Shown piece after piece: positions 18,379 to 27,552 of a stretch of 64,000 nt of DNA. The notes under the pieces are model-generated. The model was given only the letters and a program-made list of their open reading frames with translations, had not been told where the DNA came from and made no database searches. Origin of the DNA: an uncultured Sphingobium sp. (GTDB lineage: Bacteria > Pseudomonadota > Alphaproteobacteria > Sphingomonadales > Sphingomonadaceae); NCBI GenBank assembly GCA_946885845.1, contig CAMPHJ010000010.1, positions 1-64,000 of the forward strand, read 5' to 3'. How positions within the stretch are numbered: position 1 is the stretch's first letter; every line of letters begins with the position of its first letter. The position numbers were made by a program, and so were the translations under genes.

Positions 18379-19446
18379 GTGCCTCAGACCAAACGTCCAT
18401 CCGCGAAGATAACTAGCGACACGCCTGCGTTGTCATCGGAAACAGGCGTGCCGCAAGCCCGTACCTTGCAGGAAATGGCGAAGCTGGCGGGCGTATCCGC
18501 TGCGACAGTTTCCCGTGCTTTGGCGGACAATAGCCTTATCGCCCTGAAGACGCGCAGGCGCATTCAGGCTTTGGCAAAGGAGGTCGGCTTTTCCGTGAAC
18601 CCGGCTGCGCGCATGCTGCGCACGCGCCAGTCGCACACGATCGCACTCGTCCTGCCGCTGGGCCATGAAAAGGGACAGCATTTAAGCGACCCGTTCTTCA
18701 TGGCGATGCTGGCCTATCTTGCCGACGCGGTGTCACAGCGAGGCTATGATCTGCTCTTTAAACGCATCGAACCGGAACATGACAACTGGTTGCGCCAGAT
18801 CATCGACAGCAGCCGGGTCGATGGCGTGCTAGTGGTGGGTCAATCGGATCAAGCCGCCGTGTTGCAGGAGGTCGGCTTGACCTATGAGCCGATGGTGGTG
18901 TGGGGCCAATATAGCCCTGAACAAAGTTATTTGTCGGTGGGGGTCGACAATGTGGAGGGTGGCCGCATCGCGGCGGCACGGCTGATGGCACAAGGGCGCC
19001 GAAAGCTTGCCTTCCTGGGCAATATCGGCGTTCCTGAATTTGCTGCGCGCTATCAAGGTTTCCTGTCGTCAGCGTCGTCCGATACTCCGCAGCCTCCCGT
19101 CCTGATCCCAGCACATCTCACTTCCCAGGACGCGTTTGCCGCGGCGGAAACGCTTTTCCGGGAGCATCCCGATGTGGATGGCGTGTTTGCCGGGTCCGAC
19201 GTCGTGGCGATGGGCGTGATCCGAGCCGCAGCCGCGCTGGACCGATCCGTCCCGCAAGATCTGTCGGTCATCGGTTTCGACGACGTGCCGATCGCGGCGC
19301 AGAGCAACCCGCCGCTGACGACGATCCGCCAGGATTTGGAACGCGGCTCCGCGCTGATGTGCGACTTGTTGTTCAAGCGGATGAAGGGCGAGGCGTGTGA
19401 ATCGGTGCGCCTCGCTCCTGAATTGATCGTACGCATCTCGGCCTAG
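18379..19446 (+). CDS. LacI-family transcriptional repressor
   Basis: A LacI/GalR-family regulator of about 355 residues. The helix-turn-helix is TLQEMAKLAGVSAATVSRAL, followed by a hinge and a periplasmic-binding-protein-like effector domain ([21 protein letters not shown]). The start is uncertain: the frame is open from TTG 18355 and a GTG lies at 18379. The GTG is shown because the TTG falls inside an operator. It ends tail-to-tail with the fructokinase gene, overlapping by a few bases. Six copies of one palindrome in front of the transport, esterase, ligase and GH68 genes make it the likely regulator of the module; the inducer is probably a sugar from the sucrose core. Confidence 0.88.
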   Translation: MPQTKRPSAKITSDTPALSSETGVPQARTLQEMAKLAGVSAATVSRALADNSLIALKTRRRIQALAKEVGFSVNPAARMLRTRQSHTIALVLPLGHEKGQHLSDPFFMAMLAYLADAVSQRGYDLLFKRIEPEHDNWLRQIIDSSRVDGVLVVGQSDQAAVLQEVGLTYEPMVVWGQYSPEQSYLSVGVDNVEGGRIAAARLMAQGRRKLAFLGNIGVPEFAARYQGFLSSASSDTPQPPVLIPAHLTSQDAFAAAETLFREHPDVDGVFAGSDVVAMGVIRAAAALDRSVPQDLSVIGFDDVPIAAQSNPPLTTIRQDLERGSALMCDLLFKRMKGEACESVRLAPELIVRISA

Positions 19447-20381
19447 CTCGCTAGGCTTTTGGGCGACGATTCAGATTCGGCGCGATCAAGAGCTGCCTTG
19501 GCCAACAGCAGCGCGCCTCTCAGTCCGACATCGGCCTCCAGTTGAGGTGGTTGTATGATCTGGCCTACCGTGCCAGGCTCGGCGAGATAACCAGCCGCGA
19601 AATGTTCGGCATGGACACGGACGCGGTCCAGAAGCCCGGGCGTACCCATCACTCCGCCGCCAAACACGATGCGACCGGGAGAAAGCATTGCCAGCATAGA
19701 TGCCACCAGATGGCCGAGATACCACGCTACAATGTCATGCGCGGGGTGATTTTCATCCAGCTGTGACAAGGAGCGGCCCCAACGGGCGATGATGGCGGGA
19801 CCGCTCGCCAATCCTTCCACACAGGCGCCATGATAGGGGCAACAACCCGGGAAATCCGTGTCCATCGGATGACGGGGAGGCAGCAAGTGACCCATCTCGG
19901 GGTGCCGCAGTCCGTGAAGGGCGCGCCCATCAAACACCGCGCCGCCACCTATGCCCGTTCCCACCGTCACATAGATCAAACCCTGTCCGCAGGCTTCACC
20001 CCCTGCCTCGACTTCAGCCAAGGCGGCAGCGTTGACGTCGGTGTCGATTTCGATGGGCACCGCAAATGCCTCGCGCAGAGGCTCGACCAGCGATACTCGG
20101 CTCCATCCGGCTTTGGGCGTATCCGTCAAGGAACCCCAGTTGGGCCGTGATTGATCAAGCTCGATCGGACCGAAGCTGGCAACGCCCAAGCTGGCCAGGC
20201 GCCCATATTGCTGTTGCGCCTGCCGTAGGAAGTCAACCATGCGCCCGATCGTATCTGCCGGGTGGGTCGTTTCTATGCGCGTACGCGTCAGCCACTGGCC
20301 TTCGCCATCCGCCAGCGCGCAAATGAATTTCGTGCCGCCCGCTTCGATGCAGCCGTATAGCGGCTTTGCTCCTACGTCCAT
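19443..20381 (-). CDS. ROK-family fructokinase
   Basis: A 312-residue sugar kinase of the ROK family. The N-terminal phosphate loop is CIEAGGTKF, and the family signature VTVGTGIGGGAVFDG is followed by a zinc-site stretch HPEMGHLLPP with CCPYHGACVEGLASG. The CxxHGxC and HPExGH pattern is that of bacterial fructokinases. Start ATG 20381 comes 2 bases after the GH68 stop with GGGAG upstream; ATG 20393 is also possible. It phosphorylates fructose released by the GH68 enzyme, with which it forms an operon. Confidence 0.9.
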   Translation of the reverse strand: MDVGAKPLYGCIEAGGTKFICALADGEGQWLTRTRIETTHPADTIGRMVDFLRQAQQQYGRLASLGVASFGPIELDQSRPNWGSLTDTPKAGWSRVSLVEPLREAFAVPIEIDTDVNAAALAEVEAGGEACGQGLIYVTVGTGIGGGAVFDGRALHGLRHPEMGHLLPPRHPMDTDFPGCCPYHGACVEGLASGPAIIARWGRSLSQLDENHPAHDIVAWYLGHLVASMLAMLSPGRIVFGGGVMGTPGLLDRVRVHAEHFAAGYLAEPGTVGQIIQPPQLEADVGLRGALLLAKAALDRAESESSPKSLAS

Positions 20382-20383
20382 CT

Positions 20384-21565
20384 TCACTCCCATTCGCAGG
20401 TGGGCTGCGGTTGCACGACGTCACCGTCGAAGATGAGCGAGAACACCGGCGCGACCGTACCGCCGAACATGGCGCGACGCTCCTTCCGCGCCTGCGGGGG
20501 CTCCGTTCCCTTCGCTCCTGGATAGTCGATAAAGCTGATCACGTTTCCTTCGCTCGACACCCACCAACAATAAGCCTGAAGTGGTGAATCGACAGGATTG
20601 GCAGCGACCAGGCCGGTCCCGTTCAGTGGACGCCATGGACCAGCGAAACGCTCTGCCACCATGCCGTAAAGGCCAGTAGGAGCCCCCAAGTCAGCTGCAT
20701 GGCGGCGGCCGTGGCTGGACCAGAAGCAATAATATAGTCCGTCGCGGACGATCACATGCGGTCGTTCCATCTCACTGTTCACGCCAACCGCTTCGATCAG
20801 CGGCGGCTGCAGAGTCCAGCCGTCCATGGTGCGGGTCGCCAGGCCGATAACGCCATCCAGCCTGTTGTCCGTCCATCCAGCTGAACCGGTGAACAGCAGA
20901 TACTCAGCCCCATCTGCCGGATCCCGGAAAAAGCATGGATCACGAAAGCCCCAGATGCCATGGGCAGGCGCGACGATCTGGTCGGCAATCTTGTACCAGT
21001 GGCCATCGGCCGCGACGGATTGAACCGGCTTAGACCAATTGCGGAAGACAGGCATGTCGCCGTCGAATTCAAATTCGGCATGCGTTTCAAAGAGCCGCTG
21101 CTCGAAGCTGTGGGGCCCGTCCCGCTGGCCTGTTGCCGTGAAATACAAAGTGACGGTCCGGCCATCTTCTGCAAGCACTGAGTAACCGGACCATTCCCGA
21201 CTGCCAGGCGACCATCCATCGGGCAATAACCAACCGTGATCCCGCCAACCGTCCGTACCAAGACTTGTAAAGCGAATGCGGGCGATGTCGTGACGGTCTT
21301 CCGGATCGTCCAGCATCGCAGTCGCCAGAAAGAACCAATATTCGCGTTCATCAGCAATGACAGGGCTGCCATCCGGCCGGGTTAGCTGCCACATGTCCCA
21401 CAGGTCGAGACCTTCGATCACCCGGGCGGGCGGCATATGTTGTATGATGGGCAGACGGCTAAATTTCTGGTCGCGGGCGTGAGCGATCCATTCCTTGGAA
21501 AGATGGGTCCCCATCGTTTGAGGATGGTTGTTGGCATTGCCATTCCCTGACATTCCGATCGGCAT
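20384..21565 (-). CDS. Glycoside hydrolase family 68, intracellular sucrose hydrolase
   Basis: A 393-residue GH68 five-bladed propeller enzyme. The nucleophile region is LDLWDMWQL, the sucrose-binding block is SREWSGYSVL, the transition-state stabiliser is in FRDPCFF and the acid/base glutamate is in EMERPHVIV. Secreted levansucrases of this family have a signal peptide; here none is present, so it most likely cleaves sucrose inside the cell. Start ATG 21565 has GGAGGG just upstream; the frame is open 31 codons further. Two LacI-type operators (21616, 21642) lie in front. The order GH68-fructokinase gives glucose plus fructose phosphate. Hydrolysis of another beta-fructoside remains possible. 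Confidence 0.87.
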   Translation of the reverse strand: MPIGMSGNGNANNHPQTMGTHLSKEWIAHARDQKFSRLPIIQHMPPARVIEGLDLWDMWQLTRPDGSPVIADEREYWFFLATAMLDDPEDRHDIARIRFTSLGTDGWRDHGWLLPDGWSPGSREWSGYSVLAEDGRTVTLYFTATGQRDGPHSFEQRLFETHAEFEFDGDMPVFRNWSKPVQSVAADGHWYKIADQIVAPAHGIWGFRDPCFFRDPADGAEYLLFTGSAGWTDNRLDGVIGLATRTMDGWTLQPPLIEAVGVNSEMERPHVIVRDGLYYCFWSSHGRRHAADLGAPTGLYGMVAERFAGPWRPLNGTGLVAANPVDSPLQAYCWWVSSEGNVISFIDYPGAKGTEPPQARKERRAMFGGTVAPVFSLIFDGDVVQPQPTCEWE

Positions 21566-21615
21566 CTTCCCTCCTGAGCGCGTCAAAGCTGTAAAGACCC
21601 ACACATGGCCCCGCG

Positions 21616-21633
21616 CTTGCAATCCATTGCAGA
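21616..21633. promoter_or_regulatory. LacI-type operator, site 5
   Basis: CTTGCAAT-CC-ATTGCAGA, 51 bases upstream of the GH68 start codon. One arm is perfect and the other deviates in its last two bases. Confidence 0.7.
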
Positions 21634-21641
21634 TGCCGTAT

Positions 21642-21659
21642 GCTGCAATCCATTGCAAG
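21642..21659. promoter_or_regulatory. LacI-type operator, site 6
   Basis: GCTGCAAT-CC-ATTGCAAG. Its centre is 26 bases from that of site 5, almost the same spacing as the 27 bases between sites 1 and 2. Confidence 0.68.
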
Positions 21660-21925
21660 GTGGTTTTGTGTGAAGCTCGTTTATTGACGCGCTAAAATGA
21701 TGACTTTCGGAGGGGGGCAGCGGCTATCAAGTCGATTGCTGGTCCTCAGGACGGGCGTCCCAGGCTGATCTGCACACAGTCTGGGACGTCATGCCAAGGC
21801 AAATGACGGCTCTTGTCTCAGCGTGCCTGTCACCCATTTGATGAAAATCACTATCTGAAGTGTCTGCTTCGAACGCGCGAGAAGGTAATCCACTGCGTGA
21901 ATCAGCCGGATTGTTGGGGCCTGCT

Positions 21926-22359
21926 CGATGCTACCTTGCCGTCATTCTCGACCTGCATTGTCGCCACGTCGTGGGGTGGGCCGTCAGCGACAGGAGGAAG
22001 AAGGATCTGGCGATCAGGGCATTAGATATGGCGGTGCGCCTGCGCCAGCCTCCGGAGGGCTGCTTTTTCCATTGGGATCGGGGCAGCCAATATTGTTCTT
22101 ACGACTATCAGAAAAAGCTGCAGGCCTGTGGCCTGCGTCCATCGACGAGCGGCAGGGGTAGTTGTTGCGACAACGCCTTTGTTGAGACGTTCTTCAAATC
22201 CTGAAGGCGGAACTCATTTGGCGGCAAAGCTGGCCAACGCGGCGTCGGGCGGAAGCTGCCATCTTCCAGTACATCAATGGTTTCTACAACACCCGTCGCC
22301 GCCATTCATATCTGCGCGGCATCAGCCCGCTCGTGGTCGAAGCCAAGGTAGCAGAATGA
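21926..22359 (+). pseudogene. IS3-family transposase (OrfB) remnant, frameshifted
   Basis: The C-terminal half of an rve-type integrase: YLAVILDLHCRHVVGWAVSD, HWDRGSQYCSYDYQK, and CDNAFVETFFKS. One base is missing just after FFKS, so the remaining KAELIWR... and HSYLRGISPLVVEAK continue in the next frame to a stop at 22357. The N-terminal part (HTH, first Asp of DDE) is absent. It is a dead fragment between the sucrose module and the beta-oxidation operon, marking an old insertion or rearrangement. Confidence 0.85.
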
Positions 22360-22417
22360 GGTAGGTGACCGGCACAAGACCGTTACAAATCTATTCTGCG
22401 CCCATTGGAAGTCCGAC

Positions 22418-22449
22418 TTCTGAGCGCATTGAAGACCATCCGCTCAGAA
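22418..22449. terminator. Hairpin downstream of the thiolase
   Basis: Perfect 9-base arms (TTCTGAGCG and CGCTCAGAA) around a 14-base loop, 8 bases beyond the thiolase stop. There is no T run, so termination is only possible, not shown. Confidence 0.35.
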
Positions 22450-22456
22450 CCAGGAG

Positions 22457-23635
22457 TCAGACCCGCTCCCAAATCGCTGCGATCCCCTGGCCGCCGCCGA
22501 TGCACATCGTCGCCAGCCCGTAGCGTGCGCCGACACGGCGCAGTTCATGGACCAGCTTGGTAGTGATGATCGCCCCGGTCGCGCCGATCGGATGACCCAG
22601 CGAAATGCCACTGCCATTAGGGTTCACCTTTGCTGGATCAAAGCCCAGTTCCTTTGACACAGCACAAGCCTGCGCGGCGAAAGCCTCGTTAGACTCAATA
22701 ACGTCGAGATCGGCGATGGTCAGTCCTGCCTTTTCCAACGCCCTGCGTGTGGCAGGCACCGGCCCGATGCCCATATAAGCGGGATCGACACCTGCGTGGC
22801 CGTAGGACACCAGCCGCGCCAAAGGCTTGAGACCACTGGCGCTCACCGCCGCCGCACTCGCCAGAACGACCGCCGACGCGCCGTCATTGATGCCCGACGC
22901 ATTTCCTGCCGTGACGGTGCCTTCCTTCTGGAAAACGGGCTTCAGCTTGCCGAAGTCGTCCACTGCCGCGTCGGCCCGGACGAACTCATCGGTGTTGAAC
23001 GGCACGAGTTTGCGACGCACCAGCACATCGACCGGCACAATCTGATCCTTGAAATAGCCCTGCGCTATGGCATTGGCCGCGCGCTTCTGGCTCACGAATG
23101 CCAGTGCATCCTGCTCCTCCCGCGAGATGCCGTAGCGGGCGGCCACATTCTCCGCCGTCACGCCCATATGGATCGCTTGGAAGGGATCGGTCAGCGCGCC
23201 GATCAGGCCATCCTGCGCTACCGCATCGCCCATCTTCTGGCCCCAGCGCGCAGCGGGCAGGAAATAGGGCGCACGGCTCATGATTTCCGCACCGGCGCCG
23301 ATCGCCACATTGCAATCGCCCAGCATGATCGACTGCGCGGCAGAGATGATCGCCTGCAAGCCCGATCCGCATAGGCGATTGACGGTTAGCGCAGGGCATT
23401 CCTGCGGCACGCCCGCCCCAATGGCAGCGATGCGCGCGGCATAGGCATCTCGCGGTTCGCAATGTACGACGTTTCCCAGCACGACGTTGCCAATTTCAGC
23501 CGCATCCACGCCCGCCCGCTCGATCGCCGCCTTGGCGACATGAGCGGCCAATTCACCCGGCCTTTGATCCTTCAGCGACCCGCCGAAGCTACCAATGGCG
23601 GTTCGTGCCGCCGACAGCAGAAAAACGTCCGTCAT
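22457..23635 (-). CDS. Acetyl-CoA C-acyltransferase (thiolase)
   Basis: A 392-residue thiolase. The acyl-accepting cysteine is in VNRLCGSGLQAI (about residue 88), the catalytic histidine in NGSGISLGHPIGATGA, and the second cysteine in ATMCIGGGQG. It splits 3-ketoacyl-CoA with CoA to give acetyl-CoA in beta-oxidation, or works on acetoacetyl-CoA. It is the last gene of a three-gene operon, 14 bases after the FadJ-like gene. Length matches the family. Confidence 0.93.
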   Translation of the reverse strand: MTDVFLLSAARTAIGSFGGSLKDQRPGELAAHVAKAAIERAGVDAAEIGNVVLGNVVHCEPRDAYAARIAAIGAGVPQECPALTVNRLCGSGLQAIISAAQSIMLGDCNVAIGAGAEIMSRAPYFLPAARWGQKMGDAVAQDGLIGALTDPFQAIHMGVTAENVAARYGISREEQDALAFVSQKRAANAIAQGYFKDQIVPVDVLVRRKLVPFNTDEFVRADAAVDDFGKLKPVFQKEGTVTAGNASGINDGASAVVLASAAAVSASGLKPLARLVSYGHAGVDPAYMGIGPVPATRRALEKAGLTIADLDVIESNEAFAAQACAVSKELGFDPAKVNPNGSGISLGHPIGATGAIITTKLVHELRRVGARYGLATMCIGGGQGIAAIWERV

Positions 23636-23649
23636 GTTTGTGACTCTCT

Positions 23650-25722
23650 CTAAGCGTTAAGGTCTTCGAACCGGCGCCCTTCGGCCGCCAGCTGCTCGAT
23701 CAGGGGAGCGGGCGTCCAGGCCCAGCTATTGCGGCCCGCAGCATAGCTGCGCAGCCGATCCAGCAGCACGGGCAAGCCGATCAGGTCGCCTTGGAACATC
23801 GGCCCGCCCCTTGCGGGGGAAAAGCCGTAGCCGTGCAGAAAGGTCATATCGACGTCAACCGGCCGACTGGCGATCCTTTCGCCCACAATCCGCGCGCCTT
23901 CGTTGATGAGGGTTAGCAGACAGCGCTCGACGATTTCCTCGTTGCTGATGGCACGACGGGTCAGACCGATCTCGGCCGAATAATCCTCGATCAGTTTGAT
24001 CACTTCGGGATCAGGCTCCGCCGTCCGCCCGTCGGGATAGGCGTAGATGCCCTTCCCCGTCTTCTGCCCGAAGCGGCCTAGCTCGCAAATTTTGTCTATG
24101 ACGCCAGAATAGGGTCTATGGGGCTGCTCCACCGCGCGGCGCTTGCGGATCGCCCAACCTATGTCCTGGCCTGCCAGATCCATCGTCCGGCACGGTCCCA
24201 TGGCCATGCCCCATTGTTCCAGCGCGGCGTCGATCTGATGCGGCAGCACGCCTTCTTCAAGCATGAACCAGACCTGCCGCAGATATTCCTCGAACATACG
24301 GTTGCCGATGAAGCCATCGCATACGCCAGATACGACGCAGACCTTGCCCATGCGCTTGCCGAGCGCCATGGCAGTCGCCAGCACATCGGGCGCCGTCTCG
24401 CGCCCGCGCACGATCTCCAGGAGGCGCATGATATTAGCGGGCGAGAAGAAGTGCAGGCCTACGACGCGCGAGGGATTATGCGTCAGGGCCGCGATGGCGT
24501 CGAGGTCTAAGGTCGATGTGTTGCTCGCTAGGATCGTATCAGGCCGGACGATCGCGTCTAGGCCGGTGAATATCTGCTGCTTGACCGCCATATCCTCGAA
24601 CGCGGCCTCAATGACGAGATCGACCTCGCAGAGCGCATTGAGCGTGGGCGCAGGGGTGAAGGCGGCGATGCGCGCTTCCGCCACGTCGGCGCCGATCCGC
24701 CCCTTCTCAACCTCGCGGGTCAGCGTCTTACGGATGGCCGCCTCCGCCTTGGCGAGCGCCTCGGAGCGGAGTTCGACCATAGTCACGGGTAGCCCCGCAT
24801 TAAGCAGAGCGATGGTAATGCCCGTCCCCATCAGGCCGCCGCCGACAACGCCGACCCGCTGGATCGCCCGCGGTTGCGCATCCGACGAAAGGCCCGGAAC
24901 TCTGCTGACCGCCCGCTCCCCGAAGAAGGCGTGGCGCAAGCCGCGTGAGGCAGGCGATTGCATCAAGTCGCCAAAGAGCGCTGCTTCCCGTGCCAGTCCC
25001 GCGGCGAGATCCCCCGACAGGGCCGCCACACAGTCGATCACGAAGCCGGGAGCCCGGCTGACGCTGGGGCGCAGCTTCGATCGGTGGCTCTCCACCGCCT
25101 CTGCCACATCGGCCGGAGCCGGCAGGTCGCCCGTTCGTCGCACCGCAAGCAAGGCGCTCTGCGCGATCTCCAGCGCGGCGTTTACCACATCGCGCTCCAC
25201 TATCTGGTCGATCAGCCCCCACTCCAGCGCCTGCTCCGCCGTCACCGGCTTGCCCGACAGCATCATATCGAGCGCGGCCCCAGCGCCAATCAGGCGCGGT
25301 AGTCGCTGTGTGCCGCCTGCGCCCGGCAACAGTCCCAGATGCACTTCGGGGAGGCCCAGCTTCGTCCCCGCCTGCGCGATGCGATAATGGCCGGCCATCG
25401 CCAATTCCAGCCCGCCGCCCAGCGCCATGCCATGGATCGCCATAATTATCGGCTTTCTGCTGCCCTCGACCAGCGCGATCAGATTCCTCAATTCCTGCCC
25501 CTGCGCGGGATTGTCGTCGAAATCGTTGATGTCCGCGCCGCCGCAGAACAGGCGACCCGCTCCGGCGATGACGATCGCGCGGCAGGCTGGCGCGCTATCC
25601 GCCAGCCGCAGCGCGCCGATAATCTCCTCGACAAAGCCGTTGCCAATGGACAGCGCATTGACCGGGCCGTTGTTGAGGCGCAGCAGCTTAATCGCGCCGA
25701 TATGGGCAATCTCGACAGACAT
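23650..25722 (-). CDS. Bifunctional enoyl-CoA hydratase / 3-hydroxyacyl-CoA dehydrogenase (FadJ/FadB type)
   Basis: A 690-residue fusion enzyme. Residues 1-190 are a crotonase domain (HGMALGGGLELAMAGHYRIA, and LGLLPGAGGTQRLPRL). A Rossmann domain begins near residue 285 (RVGVVGGGLMGTGI) with the catalytic region FFSPANIMRLLEIVRG. The C-terminal helical domain contains GFIGNRMFEEYLRQ. It hydrates and then oxidises acyl-CoA intermediates of beta-oxidation. It lies between the acyl-CoA dehydrogenase and the thiolase with 14-base gaps, so one transcript carries a whole turn of the cycle. Confidence 0.93.
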   Translation of the reverse strand: MSVEIAHIGAIKLLRLNNGPVNALSIGNGFVEEIIGALRLADSAPACRAIVIAGAGRLFCGGADINDFDDNPAQGQELRNLIALVEGSRKPIIMAIHGMALGGGLELAMAGHYRIAQAGTKLGLPEVHLGLLPGAGGTQRLPRLIGAGAALDMMLSGKPVTAEQALEWGLIDQIVERDVVNAALEIAQSALLAVRRTGDLPAPADVAEAVESHRSKLRPSVSRAPGFVIDCVAALSGDLAAGLAREAALFGDLMQSPASRGLRHAFFGERAVSRVPGLSSDAQPRAIQRVGVVGGGLMGTGITIALLNAGLPVTMVELRSEALAKAEAAIRKTLTREVEKGRIGADVAEARIAAFTPAPTLNALCEVDLVIEAAFEDMAVKQQIFTGLDAIVRPDTILASNTSTLDLDAIAALTHNPSRVVGLHFFSPANIMRLLEIVRGRETAPDVLATAMALGKRMGKVCVVSGVCDGFIGNRMFEEYLRQVWFMLEEGVLPHQIDAALEQWGMAMGPCRTMDLAGQDIGWAIRKRRAVEQPHRPYSGVIDKICELGRFGQKTGKGIYAYPDGRTAEPDPEVIKLIEDYSAEIGLTRRAISNEEIVERCLLTLINEGARIVGERIASRPVDVDMTFLHGYGFSPARGGPMFQGDLIGLPVLLDRLRSYAAGRNSWAWTPAPLIEQLAAEGRRFEDLNA

Positions 25723-25736
25723 ACTGATCCTTCCGA

Positions 25737-27467
25737 TCAGAACGCGTCGGTGGGAAGGGCCATGATCGGCGCTTCGCCCCCACCGATGATCTCGGCCAGG
25801 CCCGTGACCTGCGGCAGCATCCGCCGGGCGTAGAAGTCGGCGACGGCGCGCTTGCCCTGATGCAGCGCGGTGTTATCGGTGGACGCCGCAGCCATGCGGG
25901 TCCACATCCACCCCATAGCGACGAGCGCGAACATCCGGAGATAATCGACCGCCGCTGCGCCGATCGCATCCAGGCCCACGCCCCGCAGCGAGGCCGTCAC
26001 CCCGCGCAGCAGCGACAGCGCCTCACGCGTCCTGTCCGCGATGACGAGGTCGCCCGCTGTCTCCAGATCCGCCGCGATGGAGGCGAAAAGGCCCTCGACC
26101 GCCGCCCCGTCGGCCAAGGCCAGCTTGCGCCCGACCAAATCCATCGCCTGCACCCCGTTGGTGCCCTCATAGATTTGGGCGATGCGGGCATCGCGGACAT
26201 ATTGCTCCATACCCCATTCGCGAATGTAGCCATGGCCGCCGAATACCTGCTGCGCTTGCACCGCGCTTTCGAAACCAAAGTCAGTGAAGGCCGCCTTCAC
26301 CACGGGGGTCAGCAGAGCGACCAGCGCATCGGCCTTGGCCCTCTCGGTTGCGTCCGGGTGAGCATGGGCACGGCCCAGCTGCAATGCCGTCCAGCCGGCG
26401 AGCGCCCGCCCCGCTTCGACAAAGGCACGGATGTTGAGCAGCATCCGCCGCACATCGGCATGCTCGATGATCGGTACCGGCCCGCGCGCACCATCGGCGC
26501 TGCGGCCCTGCAAGCGTTCCTTGGCATAGGCGACAGCCTGCCCATAGGCACCCCCAGCGATGCCCAGTCCCTGGATGCCGACCATCAGACGTTCTGCATT
26601 CATCATCGTGAACATGGCGGCCAGACCTCGATGATGCGCGCCGACCAGCCAGCCGGTCGCGCCGTCATAGTTCATGACGCAGGTCGGCTGGGCATGGATG
26701 CCCATCTTCTTTTCCAGCGCCCCGACCGACAGGCCGTTCGGCCGCGTGAAGTCGCCGTGGGCATCGGGCAAATATTTAGGCACTAGGAAGAGACTGATCC
26801 CCTTCACGCCCTCCGGTGCGTCAGGCAAGCGGGCGAGGACTAGATGAACGATATTGCCGCCGAAATCATGGTCGCCCGAAGAGATGAACATCTTCGTGCC
26901 CGTTACTGCATAGCTGCCGTCACCCAGCGGTTCTGCCTTGGTCTTGAGCAGAGCGAGGTCGGTGCCCGCGCCGCTTTCGGTTAGCGCCATCGCGCCCGTC
27001 CATTCACCGCTGACCATCCGCGGCAGATAGGTGGATTTGAGCTCATCGCAGGCATGCGCCATAATCGCCTCGCACGCGCCGCGTGTCAGGCCGGGGAACA
27101 GTCCGAAAGAGAGGTTAGTGGCCGATACCATCTCGTCCAGCCAGAGCTGAAGGATGAAGGGTAGACCCTGCCCGCCATATTCGGGCGCCGCCGACAGGGA
27201 GGTCCAGCCGGTCCGCGCGAAATCACGCCAGGCTTCAGCAAATCCATGCGGCGTTTGGACCGTTCCGTCGACCAGCTTGCTGCCCTGCTCGTCCCCCTCG
27301 CGGTTTAGCGGATGCAGACGGTCGGCGCACATGCGCCCAGCCTCCTCCAGCACCGCTGCGGCGAGGTCGGCATCCACATCCTTGCCGATCCCGGCCATCT
27401 CCGCATCGAAGTCGAGCATGTTCAGGAGGAAGCGGTAATCATCGATCGGCGGAATATAACTGTACAT
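25737..27467 (-). CDS. Acyl-CoA dehydrogenase with extended C terminus
   Basis: A 576-residue flavoenzyme, longer than classical acyl-CoA dehydrogenases (about 380) because of a C-terminal extension of the acetyl-CoA-dehydrogenase-like type. FAD and substrate segments are GAMALTESGAGTDLALLKT and MFISSGDHD. The catalytic glutamate is in IYEGTNGVQAMDL, next to QVFGGHGYIREWG. It does the first step of beta-oxidation for medium or long chains. It heads the operon with the FadJ-like gene and thiolase. The TetR gene upstream on the same strand is the likely repressor. Confidence 0.92.
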   Translation of the reverse strand: MYSYIPPIDDYRFLLNMLDFDAEMAGIGKDVDADLAAAVLEEAGRMCADRLHPLNREGDEQGSKLVDGTVQTPHGFAEAWRDFARTGWTSLSAAPEYGGQGLPFILQLWLDEMVSATNLSFGLFPGLTRGACEAIMAHACDELKSTYLPRMVSGEWTGAMALTESGAGTDLALLKTKAEPLGDGSYAVTGTKMFISSGDHDFGGNIVHLVLARLPDAPEGVKGISLFLVPKYLPDAHGDFTRPNGLSVGALEKKMGIHAQPTCVMNYDGATGWLVGAHHRGLAAMFTMMNAERLMVGIQGLGIAGGAYGQAVAYAKERLQGRSADGARGPVPIIEHADVRRMLLNIRAFVEAGRALAGWTALQLGRAHAHPDATERAKADALVALLTPVVKAAFTDFGFESAVQAQQVFGGHGYIREWGMEQYVRDARIAQIYEGTNGVQAMDLVGRKLALADGAAVEGLFASIAADLETAGDLVIADRTREALSLLRGVTASLRGVGLDAIGAAAVDYLRMFALVAMGWMWTRMAAASTDNTALHQGKRAVADFYARRMLPQVTGLAEIIGGGEAPIMALPTDAF

Positions 27468-27552
27468 CGGAAATCCCCCAGAATTTCACCTGTGCCTACA
27501 CCAAACATCTGTTACAGTCAACGATGCGAGGTTGGATGTTTGATGCCATCAG

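Noticed and set aside
24263..25387. 374-codon plus-strand open frame
   Set aside because: Ser/Arg/Ala-rich antisense of the FadJ-like gene.
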